From positions 12,168,259-12,232,258 of the forward strand of contig OX442320.1 of the NCBI GenBank assembly GCA_949358305.1: a stretch of 64,000 nucleotides of DNA, read 5' to 3'. The translations under genes and the position numbers were made by a program. Numbering within the stretch: the stretch's first letter is position 1; every line of letters starts with the position of its first letter. Of this stretch, positions 1 through 20,010 are shown one piece after another. The DNA comes from Strigamia acuminata (taxonomy: Eukaryota > Arthropoda > Chilopoda > Geophilomorpha > Linotaeniidae). The notes beneath the pieces were generated by a model. That model was not told the origin of the DNA. It searched no databases and was given only the letters and a program-made list of their open reading frames with translations.

Positions 1-4219
<4,219 letters not shown>

Positions 4220-4908
4220 ATTACAAATCCAAATCCAAATCCAAATCCATTTTATCCATGTGCTGTCACTCGCTGTTCTAGTCTTTCTTCTTTTTTCTTG
4301 CTCAATTCATTAATTCTTTAATTCAATTCTTTAATAAATTAATAAATGCGTGTTGAATAAATTAAAACGTTGATAACGTAACACCAAAATTTAATGTTTG
4401 AAACCAGACACTACACGAGTTAAACGAAGGAAAGAAACAAAAAAAAGAAGAAAAAAAGAAAGAAAAAAACTACTATATCATCATTTTTGTTTTTTTTTCA
4501 TTTTTGTTTTTAAATTATTATCATTTTTTTTTCCTTCTCTTTATGCATTTTAAAAACAAAAGAGAAAAAAAAAAGTACAGGAATGAAATATTTTCCACAA
4601 TGGAATGAATGAAATTTTATATAGTTTTTCATTTTTTTTAATACATTATATACTTTTAATTTTAAATTGTTTTACACGTCCAATCTTGTCTCGGCAGAGG
4701 GCAAATCTTGAAAATTTGAGAACTTTTCTCGCTACATTTTGAAATTTTGACCTTTTTAAGTGTTTTTAAAATTTTAAATTAATTCTTCTTCAGAGATAGA
4801 TTGATTGATAGATAGAGATGTGAATTTTGAGGTTCTCGAATTTTCAAGAGACGGAGTGGGAGAAATTTGTCTTCCGAGAAGAACGGGTTTGATTGATTGA
4901 TTAATTAA
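4220..4908. other. Intergenic, convergent 3' ends of WDR7 and antizyme
   Basis: AT-rich DNA between two genes that point at each other. AATAAA-like signals near 4333-4361 can serve WDR7. Long A and T runs follow (4440-4570). No coding potential or structured RNA was seen. Confidence 0.6.
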
Positions 4909-5722
4909 TTAATCCGAATCGATGATGTAGGTCATGTAGAAGGAGTCGTCCAGCGGGGGACAGAGTTCATGACCCGGAGCCAGCACCTCAAAACCCAGAA
5001 ACATGAAAGTTCGCACCAAACACGCTGAAACAAACAAGGTTCGTTGAAAATAAAATTTAATTTAATTCAATTCAATTCAATGTTGTCAAATTAAATGAAA
5101 TTACCTCGATCGCTGCGCTCTTTCTTGAAAAAAACCACCACGTGAGTGCATTTGAGAACGTCCTCCGCGTATTCCAAGAGGGAAACGAATCTGCGAAAAA
5201 TGCAGTAAAAAATTATTGTCATCATTATTAGCATTTACAAGTTCATTTCGGTACCCCTCTTTGGAGCCGTCGGGAAGGATTCCGTTGGGCACTTGGATGT
5301 ACAATTTGCGGTCACGAATCAGCGTCTCCCATCGAACTTCCATGTTTTCCGTGAGGCGTAATTTGAAGATCAAAACTGCAACTTCTTGCTGGTTTTCTAT
5401 TTTTAACCCATTCTCCTGGGTTAATTAAATTAAACATTTCGTTTCATTTCATTTCATGTTTTTCTTTTTGTTTTTTTTTTTATTCTTACCACAGAATTTA
5501 AATTATCCGAAACAGGGGGCTCTTTAAACTTCCCCACACCGCTGCCCTCTGCGAGAGAAGGTGACATGGTGGCGGCATGGGGCACATCAGGAGCACCACC
5601 GAGGCCCTGGACCCAGGCTAATACAAAAGCGCTGGGTCCTACTGCAAAAAAAAAGAAGACGAAAAAAATAATGACAACCGATCAATAACCTAAATACGCA
5701 GTTACCTCTCCTCGTTCGCCAT
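4909..5722 (-). CDS. OAZ: Ornithine decarboxylase antizyme (two ORFs joined by +1 frameshift)
   Basis: Antizyme binds ornithine decarboxylase, sends it to the proteasome without ubiquitin and lowers polyamine uptake (family knowledge). Exons on the minus strand: 5722-5706, 5641-5490, 5415-5255, 5190-5105, 5024-4909. ORF1 is only 23 codons and ends in the conserved GPGPRWCS just before a TGA stop. Shifting +1 at that point opens ORF2, which starts DVPHAA and holds the conserved core: WETLIRDRKLYIQVPNG, LPDGSKEG, FVSLLEYAEDVLKCTHVVV, FFKKERSDRACLVRTFMFLG and FEVLAPGHELCPP. With the shift the product is 176 residues and every exon junction is in phase. Expression should rise with polyamines through the frameshift. 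Start chosen: the first ATG, whose exon 1 phase joins exactly to exon 2. Confidence 0.95.
5586..5595 (-). promoter_or_regulatory. OAZ: +1 programmed ribosomal frameshift site of antizyme
   Basis: The minus strand reads TGC TCC TGA T, the same slip site known from animal antizymes. TCC is the last zero-frame codon, TGA is the ORF1 stop, and skipping one base continues as GAT (Asp). The upstream peptide GPGPRWCS and the downstream DVPH are both conserved in the family. A pseudoknot downstream was not modelled. Confidence 0.93.
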
Positions 5723-6651
5723 TTTGAATAATTTTTTCGACAGAATTTTAAGGCTTTTTTTGTTCAATTTTGTTTTTTGATCGTTATTGTTTCGAGTGGA
5801 TAGCGATGGGAAATATTGGCGAGGTCAATTAGTATTTCGATGCGAACGGATTAAATTCCAATTCTTTCAAGATGGCGGACGTTGGGGCGAGGATTCGGGG
5901 CTGGTAACACAGTAACTAACGATCGGAACACTTACCAACTACTACTGGAAATACTTAGCAAAGCCGGCATAATAACTTCTCTTTCTTTTTTCTCGTCCGT
6001 AATATTGTCTAAATTAAATACTGCTTCATAAGCAGACAGACACATAGCTTTAAGCAGCGACACAATGCGGTCTGACGAACTCCTTCCTTCCTTCAGTCAG
6101 CACAGCTCGTTATCAGTTTACTGCAACTGCAAATTTGGTCGATGGATTTTTCTCTCTCTATCGCCACTGACCTCAGATGCCGCCGCTATCGGTCGCGATG
6201 ACGTCACGTCCAAGCTCAGCTGGAAAATTCCACGCAAGCTGCTCGATTTAACTTGATTTTCATTTTATGAAAACAATTCACGATTTATCATTATTTCCTA
6301 TTTATTTCCAAATCTAACGAGATTCTTTGAATTTTTTTATAAAAATTTATTTTCTTTTATTTTCATTTTTATTTCATTTTACGGCGCATGCTCCAGCGCC
6401 AAACACGACTTGATTTGATGATAATGACGATGACGACGATGGCTCGAACGAAAGACTTTGGAGTTTACGGCATTTTTGTAATTTATATAGGCCAAGGTGT
6501 TTTGATCTTTAGACCCAGATTGTGAGTATGCTTTTCTTTTTTTTTTCATAATTTTTTCAAAAGCAGATAAATAAATAAAGACATTTTGCAATGTGTGTGT
6601 TTGTGCGAGCATGTAGGAATAAACGTGAGAAAACAACTGATTGAGCTGAAT

Positions 6652-6682
<31 letters not shown>

Positions 6683-7007
6683 TTTCCTTATTTCACAGGG
6701 AAGGAAGCAGCGAGTGAAGTGAAGGAAAAAACGGGGATAAACCGGAGCGGAGGCTTGCAGCAACTTGCAGCGTGTAAAGTAAGTAAGAGGTCAATAACTC
6801 GGGTGTGATTTCTGGGGCACGTGCCCGGTGACCGGTGACAGCCGAGGGCCCCTTCCTGCCTGCCTGCCTTCCTTCCCCCTTCCTTCCTTCGTCGTTGCTT
6901 CGTCGACTCGGACCAATCGGCGAGCGAATTTGAAAGCAGAAATATAAAAGCAGTACACGCGGCTGACAAGTGACTAGTGAGTTGTTGCTTTTCAAGTGAT
7001 TGTTGCC
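5723..7007. other. Intergenic: divergent promoters of antizyme and the Reeler gene
   Basis: No convincing gene. An AAGATGGCGG element (about 5869-5879, YY1-like) lies 150 bp upstream of the antizyme ATG. A TTTA microsatellite occupies about 6648-6687. The short ORFs here have biased composition and no recognisable domain. Confidence 0.5.
6913..6950 (+). promoter_or_regulatory. CCAAT and TATA boxes of the Reeler-domain gene
   Basis: CCAAT at 6913-6917 and TATAAAAG at 6943-6950. The TATA box lies 58 bp before the ATG, which fits a start of transcription near 6975-6980 and a short leader. This is a motif match with good spacing; no transcript data. Confidence 0.55.
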
Positions 7008-7969
7008 ATGCACGAGTCGGCCGCTTTTGCGTTGCTCATCGTTGTGATCGCTTCTCTTTGGCAGTGCCGATCGGCCTACCCGGATGGGGCGCCCGACCGG
7101 GTCTGCTCGAACGGTCTCGTTCCCGGACACGGTCGAAAAGAGCACGACGTGTCTCCGTACCGCGTGTCGGCGTCCAGCGCTCGCTATTCTTCCAACAAAC
7201 CCATCAGAGGTATATACCGTATATAGTACAACTTATATATTTAAAAAAAAAGATTTTTTTTGTTTAAATTTGTTGTTTTTCTTCAAGTGCGCATCGAATC
7301 GCTGACGGACGAAGCGTTCAAGGGTTTTGTCGTGCAAGCTCAGGACAATTACGGAGACGCGATTTTGGACGGAGAGTGGCGTTCGGAAGACGGAAAACCG
7401 ATCAGGAAGTGCGGTGCCGTCACGCATCGCGATTCGGACGACAAGCAACACGTGACTTTGACTTGGACGCCCAAACACGGCTCGGGAAGCGTGACATTCG
7501 TGTCGGTTGCTCACTGAAATTATTAGTTTTAAAATTTAATTAAAATATAATTAAAATTTGCAGCGCCACCATCGCCAAAACGAAGAAATTGTACTACCAC
7601 AACATAAAAGCGGACGTGGTTGGCGGATCGCACAAATCGCACAAATTTGACGAAGATAATCGTCCGAGACAGGGACAGGGACAGGGACAGGGACAGAGTT
7701 TGAAAGCGAGCGAAGAGCGGCGGCCTCGACCTTCGGCGTCGAAACATGAGTGGAGTTCGTCGGCGCCGTCGGTGTTCACTTCGTGGTCGATGCAGCCGCA
7801 TCGTCCGAACAAATTTTCGTCCGCCGACGAACACTTCTTTCGTCGGTCGAAGGCTCGTCACGACGACGAGCCGCAATTCGCCGAAGCATCACCATCGTTT
7901 CGTTTTATCGCTCCTCCTCCTCCCTCGCGCGGTCAAGGAACTCGCTTCCACCAGCACTCGAGGCACTGA
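7008..7969 (+). CDS. Secreted Reeler-domain protein (defence-protein-like)
   Basis: A 273-residue protein from three exons (7008-7209, 7288-7501, 7564-7969), all in phase. Residues 1-23 form a signal peptide (hydrophobic run ALLIVVIASLWQC). The mature part opens YPDGAPDRVC and continues with SPYRVSASSARYSSNKPIRV, the FKGFVVQA segment, and GAVTHRDSDDKQHVTLTW, the typical Reeler fold seen in reelin N termini and in insect 'putative defence protein'/noduler families. In those families it binds microbes or extracellular matrix, but that role is inferred here. After the domain comes a basic low-complexity tail with a Gly-Gln repeat and Arg/His/Ser-rich stretches that has no match I recognise. A CCAAT/TATA promoter precedes it. 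Confidence 0.85.
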
Positions 7970-8045
7970 GTGTGTTCCACATTTTTTCTTTTTCTTTTTC
8001 TTTAATTTTTCATTTGTTCCATTTGTATATTCCGTCTCATTCGTT

Positions 8046-8106
8046 ACAAATAAAATAAAATAAAATAAAATAAAATAGAATAAAATTTAATATAATACAA
8101 TAAATA
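8046..8106 (+). terminator. AATAAA-rich 3' end of the Reeler gene
   Basis: A run of overlapping AATAAA signals (AAATAAAATAAAATAAA-like, pentamer repeat) 77-137 bp after the Reeler stop. It probably sets the poly(A) site, and it leaves only about 120 bp to the DDX24 start. Confidence 0.5.
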
Positions 8107-8228
8107 AAATAAGATCTGACTTTATGAAAAAAGGCAAAATTTTATTTCAGCACTCGACACTTGGCGACTTCCGTAGTGTGCGCTCCACCTCGCGGACTTC
8201 CGTAGGCTTCCGTAGCACGGATCAGAAA

Positions 8229-10713
8229 ATGGCGTCCTCCATGAAGATGCGGCGTGCTGGCGTTTGGAATCCCGTTGCGATTGACGGGTCGGTTTTGAAC
8301 GACGAATTGTTCGAAGGGTTAGCCGGCATCGAGGAACTCGAAGATTACGATGTTGTAACGACGGACAAAAAGAGAAAAGTTGCCGCAAAGAGAAAAAATG
8401 AAGTTGAAATCGAAGACATCCAGCAACAGCAACCGAGCAAAAGTATGTATACCCTATAACATGAACTTAATCATCATCATCATCATTACATTGTTCTTAT
8501 TCTTGTTTTTATTTCAGAAATTAAGAGAGGCAAAACGCGAAAGCAAAAGCTGGTCGCTGCGAAATGTCGTCGCGAAGTGGGCACGTTGATTCTGTCCGGA
8601 GCCAAGGACCATGTGCAAGGAGGAGGAGGAGGAGGAGACATGTCGTCCTGGGACAATTTGTTCGTTCCCGAACCAGTGCTTCGGGCGCTCGCCGCGTTGA
8701 AATACGAAACGCCGACGAATATTCAATCGCTGGCTTTGCCGTCCGCCATCAGAGATCGCATGGACATCGTCGGAGCGGCCGAAACAGTACGATAATGACG
8801 ATAATTTAATTACGTGTGAAATGGACGAAATGTTTGAGTTTAATTTGTTTGCAGGGAAGTGGAAAAACGTTGGCGTTTGGAATACCGCTCGTCCATCACA
8901 TTCTCCGATTGCGGGAAGAGGAAGAGGAGGCGGAGGAGGAGATAAAGAGGGGTCTGTACGCTCTCGTCCTCACGCCCACCCGAGAGTTGGCCGTCCAGGT
9001 GAAGAATCACCTGAAGGCGATCTGTGCGTTTACCGACATTAAAGTGCTAGGCGTCATGGGCGGAATTTCGCGCGAGAAACAAGAACGTCTTCTGCGCAAG
9101 AAACCGGAAATAGTTGTGGCCACTCCGGGTCGCCTGTGGGAATTGATGCAGGACAACCCGCACTTGAGCGACGTGGATCGGGTGCCGTTGCTCGTGATCG
9201 ACGAAGCGGATCGCATGCTCGAGCCGGGACATTTCGCAGAGTTGGCAAACCTTTTGGAGATGATCAACAGGTTGAATGAAATTTGAAAGTTGAATTAACT
9301 TTGTTTGATTTATTTATTTATTTATTTTTCAGAGACGAGGAGGTGGCGAAACGCAGGCAAACGTTCGTTTTTTCCGCCACGCTGACCATCGTGCACGACG
9401 TTCCGTATCGGATGAAAACGAAAAAGAAGAAACGCGCACTCACGCAAAAAGAGAAATTGGGCGAATTGATGGCGGCGATCGGGGTGAAAGAGCGCGCCAA
9501 AGTGATCGACGTGACTCTCAAGTTCGGCACGACCGAGCTGCTTCAAGAAGCGAGAATCAACTGCGCGGACGACGAAAAGGTTGACAAATGAAGAAATTCA
9601 TTCGTTTGTTAATTGTTTGTTTGTTTATATTCAGGATTTTTATCTGTATTACCTAATCGTGCGTCACGTGGGTCGCACGTTGGTGTTTTGCAACAGCATC
9701 AATTGCGTTCGACGACTCAACAATTTGTTCACGCTGCTACAAAGATCTCCCGTGTGTTTGTTCGGTGACATGCACCAGAAACAACGACTCAAGAACCTGG
9801 AACGATTCGCCGCGGTCGACAACGCTTTGCTGATCGCGACCGACGTGGCCGCCCGAGGCCTCGACATTCCCCACGTAGATCACGTGATTCACTACCAGGT
9901 GCCGACCACGTCCGAGATCTACGTGCACCGCAGCGGGCGCACGGCGCGCGCTTTGAACGAGGGCCTCAGCGTCATGCTCATCGATCCGAAAGAAACGAAA
10001 AACTATCGCGAATTCTGTAAAACGCTGAACCGAGGTGAACCGTCATTTGGAAATTAAAAAAATAAATAATTCTAACAATATGTTTGTGTTTCGTAGACGA
10101 AATGTTGCCGCTGTTTCCCGTGGACAACGTTCTGTACGGGAAGCTTCGTCGGACGGTGGAGGTGGCTCGCGATTTGGACAGGAAAGAGCACCGGTGGAAA
10201 AAATTGCAGAACGAAAACAACTGGTTCCAGAGGGCGGCCAAAGACATGGACCTGGAGATCGATGAGGACGATTTGTATCCTTTGAATTTACCCAAACGAT
10301 TTTATTTGTATTTTTCTTTAATTCAAAATTAATTAATCCAGACGATTGAATGATCTAGGTGACAGCAGAGAACAGTCGGTGCGGCGAAAAGAGCACAAGG
10401 GTCTGCACAATCTCCTCAACTCGTTGTTGTCGAAGAATGTGGTACCCTTCCGAACGTCCGTTCGATATCCGTTCCAATCGGGAAAACTGCCCGCGTTGGA
10501 TGTAGCAGGTGAGATTTCGGATGAAAACACTGCTGTTGATGCAGATAGATAGATAGATTGATGGCTTCTTCTTCTCTTTCAGCTCCGGAAAAAGCGGCCA
10601 CGATGATGAAGAGAGAGAAAAGGTTACAGAAGGAAACGTTTAAAGCGGATCAAAGAAATCTGCAAAAGAAAAAAAAGAAGAAGTTTAAGAACAAAGTGAA
10701 AAAAGTGAAATAA
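8229..10713 (+). CDS. DDX24: DEAD-box RNA helicase DDX24 (yeast Mak5-like)
   Basis: Nucleolar ATP-dependent RNA helicase for large-subunit ribosome assembly (family knowledge). Eight exons: 8229-8442, 8518-8786, 8855-9270, 9333-9579, 9635-10034, 10097-10274, 10342-10508, 10583-10713; together 673 residues with all phases closed. Q motif SWDNLFVPEPVLRAL...PTNIQ; motif I AAETGSGKT, split by an intron after AAET; Ia PTRELAVQ; Ib ATPGR; motif II DEAD; motif III SAT; helicase C with GRTLVFCNS, the VAARGLDIP motif and HRSGRTAR (motif VI). An acidic insert follows motif I, and the C terminus is a Lys-rich tail, both as in DDX24. Intron 6 has a weak GTATCC donor. An in-frame ATG at 8124 was not chosen because it overlaps the likely promoter. 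Confidence 0.93.
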
Positions 10714-10714
10714 A
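10709..10714 (+). terminator. Poly(A) signal overlapping the DDX24 stop codon
   Basis: AATAAA includes the TAA stop of DDX24. If used, cleavage would fall 10-30 bp downstream, inside the last exon of the glutamate receptor on the other strand. Confidence 0.5.
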
Positions 10715-10719
10715 TAAAT

Positions 10720-13732
<3,013 letters not shown>

Positions 13733-14020
13733 CTCGCTAACAAGATAATAAGCTGATGGATGCCGCTCACTCGACTCGACTCGACTCGTCTCGATCGTTG
13801 AGTTGAGTTGAGTTGAGTTGGGTGTGGTATTTGAATTTGCTGTGTGATTAATTAAAAATTCATGTTCGTTTATTAGGCAATTATTTAATTGATTACGCGT
13901 GCAAAGAAAACAAAAAAATAGTTCACGGATCGATGAAGGAAGTTTGCTACGAGCGTAATTGGATCGTGGTTACCGGTAGTTTATGGAAAGAAAGAAAGAA
14001 AGAAAGAAAGGAAGGAAGAT

Positions 14021-14071
<51 letters not shown>

Positions 14072-15094
14072 TTAATCTGTGGTTAGGTATGTCAGGTTAC
14101 AAAATGCAATTGATTGGCAAGGATGTCGTAGTTATCGACGGTTTGGTGCATCGTTAGGACACGTTGAGGATGTGTCGTCTATTTTATATTTTCATCTAGG
14201 TATTCAGCTGGAAAGTGCAAACACAAATTATTCAATGAGAAGTTTGGGCGCGAAAAATTATTTTCAACATTCGCAAAAGAACGGTGGCAAGAAAGACGTC
14301 GTTATTGTAGGCCAGACAGCAGAACGGGATACCGGTATGTGTTTTTCATCATTCCACGAATGATGAAAAATAGCCTATGTTTTTTCTTCAATTTTTTAAT
14401 TATATAGCGAATAAAATGGTAACTGAAAGGAATGCAGTAGTCCCGTATATTTTTATATTTTTTTTTAATTTTTGTTTTTAATTCGAGTTAACCAAAAATG
14501 TTCCACACATACGGTATTCCATCAGGCGGATTTTGGCGCCCTTTTTTTTTTCGTTTTTCGTTTTTTTTTTTTTTTTTTTTTTTAATTCTTTAAAAAATAA
14601 AAAAAACAACAACTGGATTTTAGACAATTTGAAAAAGTAAAAATGAAATCATTTTATTTTATTACTATAGTAGATTTGTCATCATCATTTTGTAATTTCG
14701 CAACAAACATGATACGTCAGACCACTTTACCGGATGTTGGTGCAGCGTGGTTTCGCGGCGCAATGATTCATCGTGCGGCGGTTGCCATATGGCTCGAAGA
14801 TTCGGATCGCGAATTAGAAAGCATGTTCAAATGAGATGGATAATTGATGAATTTGTTTATTTCTTAAATATTGGAACGAATGTAAGGGTTTGCGAGGGGT
14901 GCGACGAGCGAGGAGGCGCGGAACTACATTTTGCGCGTCATTAGTGCGCGGAGGTATACACGGGTTCTATATATGAAAGCGCGTGGCAAGTTGGAACTCA
15001 TTCTCTTTATACTTCAAACTTCTATAGGACTGTTTCACGTGGGGTTGTGTGTTACTAATCGACTTTAGTCCACACAACACCTGGTTTATCATTC
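13733..15094. other. Intergenic with microsatellite and possible small exons
   Basis: Holds a TTTA microsatellite (about 14020-14073) next to a GAAA run, several long T runs (14510-14583) and AT-rich DNA. Two stretches look weakly coding on the plus strand: 14211-14334, ending at a GTATGT donor, and 14700-14834, GC-richer than its surroundings and ending ELESMFK-stop. Neither belongs to a family I recognise. They may be remnants or exons of a small unknown gene. Confidence 0.35.
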
Positions 15095-15180
15095 ACAGAA
15101 AAATATCTAAAAAAAAACAAGTAAAAAAAACATAAAAAACTTAAAAAAAACCCAAAAAAGTGCAAAACTTGAAAAAAATC
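15095..15180 (+). promoter_or_regulatory. A-rich 5' leader element of poly(A)-binding protein mRNA
   Basis: Six or more runs of 6-9 A separated by short spacers lie about 105-190 nt before the PABPC start codon. Animal PABPC mRNAs carry such an A-rich leader, which the protein itself binds to repress its own translation (family knowledge). The autoregulatory role here is inferred from position and composition. Confidence 0.65.
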
Positions 15181-15245
15181 CGGAGGCCGAAACGAAGCAA
15201 CTGCGTCGCCATCTTGCATACCGTACAAGAAAAACGAAAAAGTAA

Positions 15246-17676
<2,431 letters not shown>

Positions 17677-18236
17677 TTCGTGATGTAATGTCTGCCTCCA
17701 TAAAAATTTCAATCTTATCGTTAACAACATAATTTGGATCATTTCTAATTTTTAACACTTCCGATTTAAAGTAGGTTGTTTTTTGTTCCTGTTTTGTTCC
17801 TTGTTCCCCCTTTAGCTTTATTAGATTAGTTAACTATTAACAAACACGAGTAACAGTTTTAAGCAAATCGAACCAAGAAGCTGCTGCAAAGAAGTATAAA
17901 GTGAATGAAACCGCCACGTGAACAGAACTTTTGAAACTTAGTTTTGTATAACATTTTGAAGAAAAAAAAACGCAAAACAAAAAAAAAGCAAAATGATTTT
18001 TAAAACAAAAAAAACGTTTAAAATAATAATATTACTATTATTATCAAAAACTATTATTACTATTATTATTATTATTATTGGTATTGTTTACTCGTTATGA
18101 AAAAAAGTGTTTGTCAGATGTTTAACTATTTTTTTTGAATTTTCAATTGAATAAAAACTTTTTTTTGAGGCTATCGAGATTATCGCTCGTACACTTGTAC
18201 TTTTATATAATACCTGCTTCCAGGCTATGCTTCAAG
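17677..18236. other. PABPC 3'UTR and RCE1 promoter
   Basis: About 560 bp of A/T-rich 3'UTR with A runs and an ATT-rich stretch at 18020-18080. The best poly(A) signal is AATAAA at 18150-18155, only about 80 bp before the RCE1 start codon, so the two genes are nearly touching. Confidence 0.55.
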
Positions 18237-19648
18237 ATGGCGGCTCAACTGTCTTGCCCGTGCGTGGTTGCGTGGCTCATGTTCACCTCTACCACCGCCT
18301 CTCTTTCCGTTTTATTCGGCTGGATCGCTTGCTTTCGAGCCGCTTGTTTTTGTCTCATTTTGTCTACCACCTATGTCGGCAGCATGTACGTTTGGCGCCA
18401 ACCGGACGTATTGTTGACCAGGTATTTAATTGAGTAATAATTTGTATCACTGCCGTGTAATAACACATGGAATTAAGGAACCACGAAGCGGTCATCAAAC
18501 GGAGGTTCATCAGCGTCACGTTCGCATCGTTGTTTGCGCTCTGTGTTTTCGCTCTACACAGACATCTGACCGCAGATTACGAGGTATTATTAATTAATTA
18601 TTTATTTTATTTTCTTATTTTCTTATTTAGTTTTGTTCACAGTATTCGTTTTGGAACGCTCTGGGTTTTAGATTGGCGAGCAGTTTACGAGCTGTAATTT
18701 TGCCCTTATTTCTCACGATGGTAAGATGGATAAGATGAACACCACAAACGATTCGAATAAATGAACAAGTCTAATTGAATTGATTTATTTCTTTATTTCT
18801 ACGCAGGTTTTATTTGCTGGTCCTCTCTTGTTATACTGGTTGGACGGAGTATACATAATTTTTATCGGTAATTCATTGGAATTCTATTCAATTCAATTCA
18901 ATTCAATTCAAATCAATTCAATTCAATTCAATTCAATTGATGTATGTTTCTAGATTTGAGGTATTTGAAGTCGAATCTGCAAAATTATGTTTGGTTACGG
19001 AACAATATCGTGGTAGGAGAAAAAGATTGAACGAAATGGTTTCGTTTCGGCATTATTAATTAATACTAACAGGCTCCTTTGTCGGAAGAATTCAATTTCC
19101 GCTCGTGCATGTTGCCCATTCTTGTTCCTTGCCTCGGGATCAAGTGGTCCATTTTGTGCAGTCCTCTCTTTTTTGGAGTCGGTTAGTTAGGTGATGTTTG
19201 ATATTTATTTATTTCTTTATTTATTCATTTATTTTTTTTTCTTGATTTCTTGCAGCGCACGTTCATCACATGGTCGAGAAAATTGTTCACGGGGTTGATT
19301 TGAAAGAGGCGTTTCTTACGACGGCTTTTCAATTTGCTTACACGACCGTATTCGGCGTTTACTCAGCGTTTTTGTTCGTCAGAACGGGTAATGAAAGTAA
19401 TGAAATTTGTGTTGACTCAGATTGATTTGTGTTTTTAAAAAGGCAACTTTTTGGCACCGTTCGTTGCGCACGCTTTTTGTAACAACGTGGGCTTTCCGGA
19501 TTTCGGGGAACTTCTCGCGTACAAGCAGCCGCTCAGGACCGGGCTCGCGCTCGTCTATTTGGCGGGCATCGTCGCTTGGTATTACCTATTGTTTCCACTA
19601 ACAAATCCGGAATTATATTCCAATGTCATGTGGCAAAAATACTATTGA
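18237..19648 (+). CDS. RCE1: CAAX prenyl protease 2 (RCE1)
   Basis: An ER-membrane protease of the ABI family that removes the AAX tripeptide from prenylated Ras-like proteins. Eight exons: 18237-18421, 18478-18583, 18643-18720, 18807-18867, 18954-19012, 19073-19181, 19256-19387, 19443-19648; 311 residues, phases closed. Several membrane segments are seen. Conserved motifs: TTYVGSMYVW, NHEAVIKRRF, the catalytic EE in NNIVAPLSEEFNFRSCMLP, the FFGVAHVHH histidines, AFQFAYTTVFGVYSAFLF and the final HAFCNNVGFP. Length and motif order match the family. The ATG sits in a CAAGATGGCGG context that doubles as a YY1-like element. Confidence 0.95.
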
Positions 19649-20010
19649 TAGAGTGAGTTTTTTTGTTTAAATTTATTATTTATGGAATAAATAGATTGTT
19701 CTATTTTTTTTCTTTAAATCGACGAGCTCGTTTGAATGATGAATGTGTGACGACTTCGTGGGTCGTGGCTGGCGCTGGCTCTGGCTGGATGCAGCGATGG
19801 TGTAACACTGTAACACTGTAACACCGTAACGGGTCGGCGGTAGCGCGCGTGGATCGCGATTAAGTGTGGAATATGATATTTTTGTTGATCGATAATGAAA
19901 ACTAAATTAGAGGTCAGATTTCTTATGTAATTTGTTTTGCATTAAATGAGTAAATAATGATGAGGAAAGCGAAATTTGTTATTTGTGCTTCAAACCTTGC
20001 AACGACATAC
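19649..20010. other. Intergenic
   Basis: RCE1 3' end with AATAAA near 19685, then about 300 bp of upstream DNA for the next gene including a short ACACTGTAAC-type repeat (about 19804-19830). No gene seen. An in-frame upstream ATG at 19957 could extend the next protein by 18 residues. Confidence 0.4.

Noticed and set aside
14089-14157. Small protein MSGYKMQLIGKDVVVIDG
   Set aside because: Only 22 codons, no homologue recognised and no splice partner that keeps frame; left as an uncertain note.
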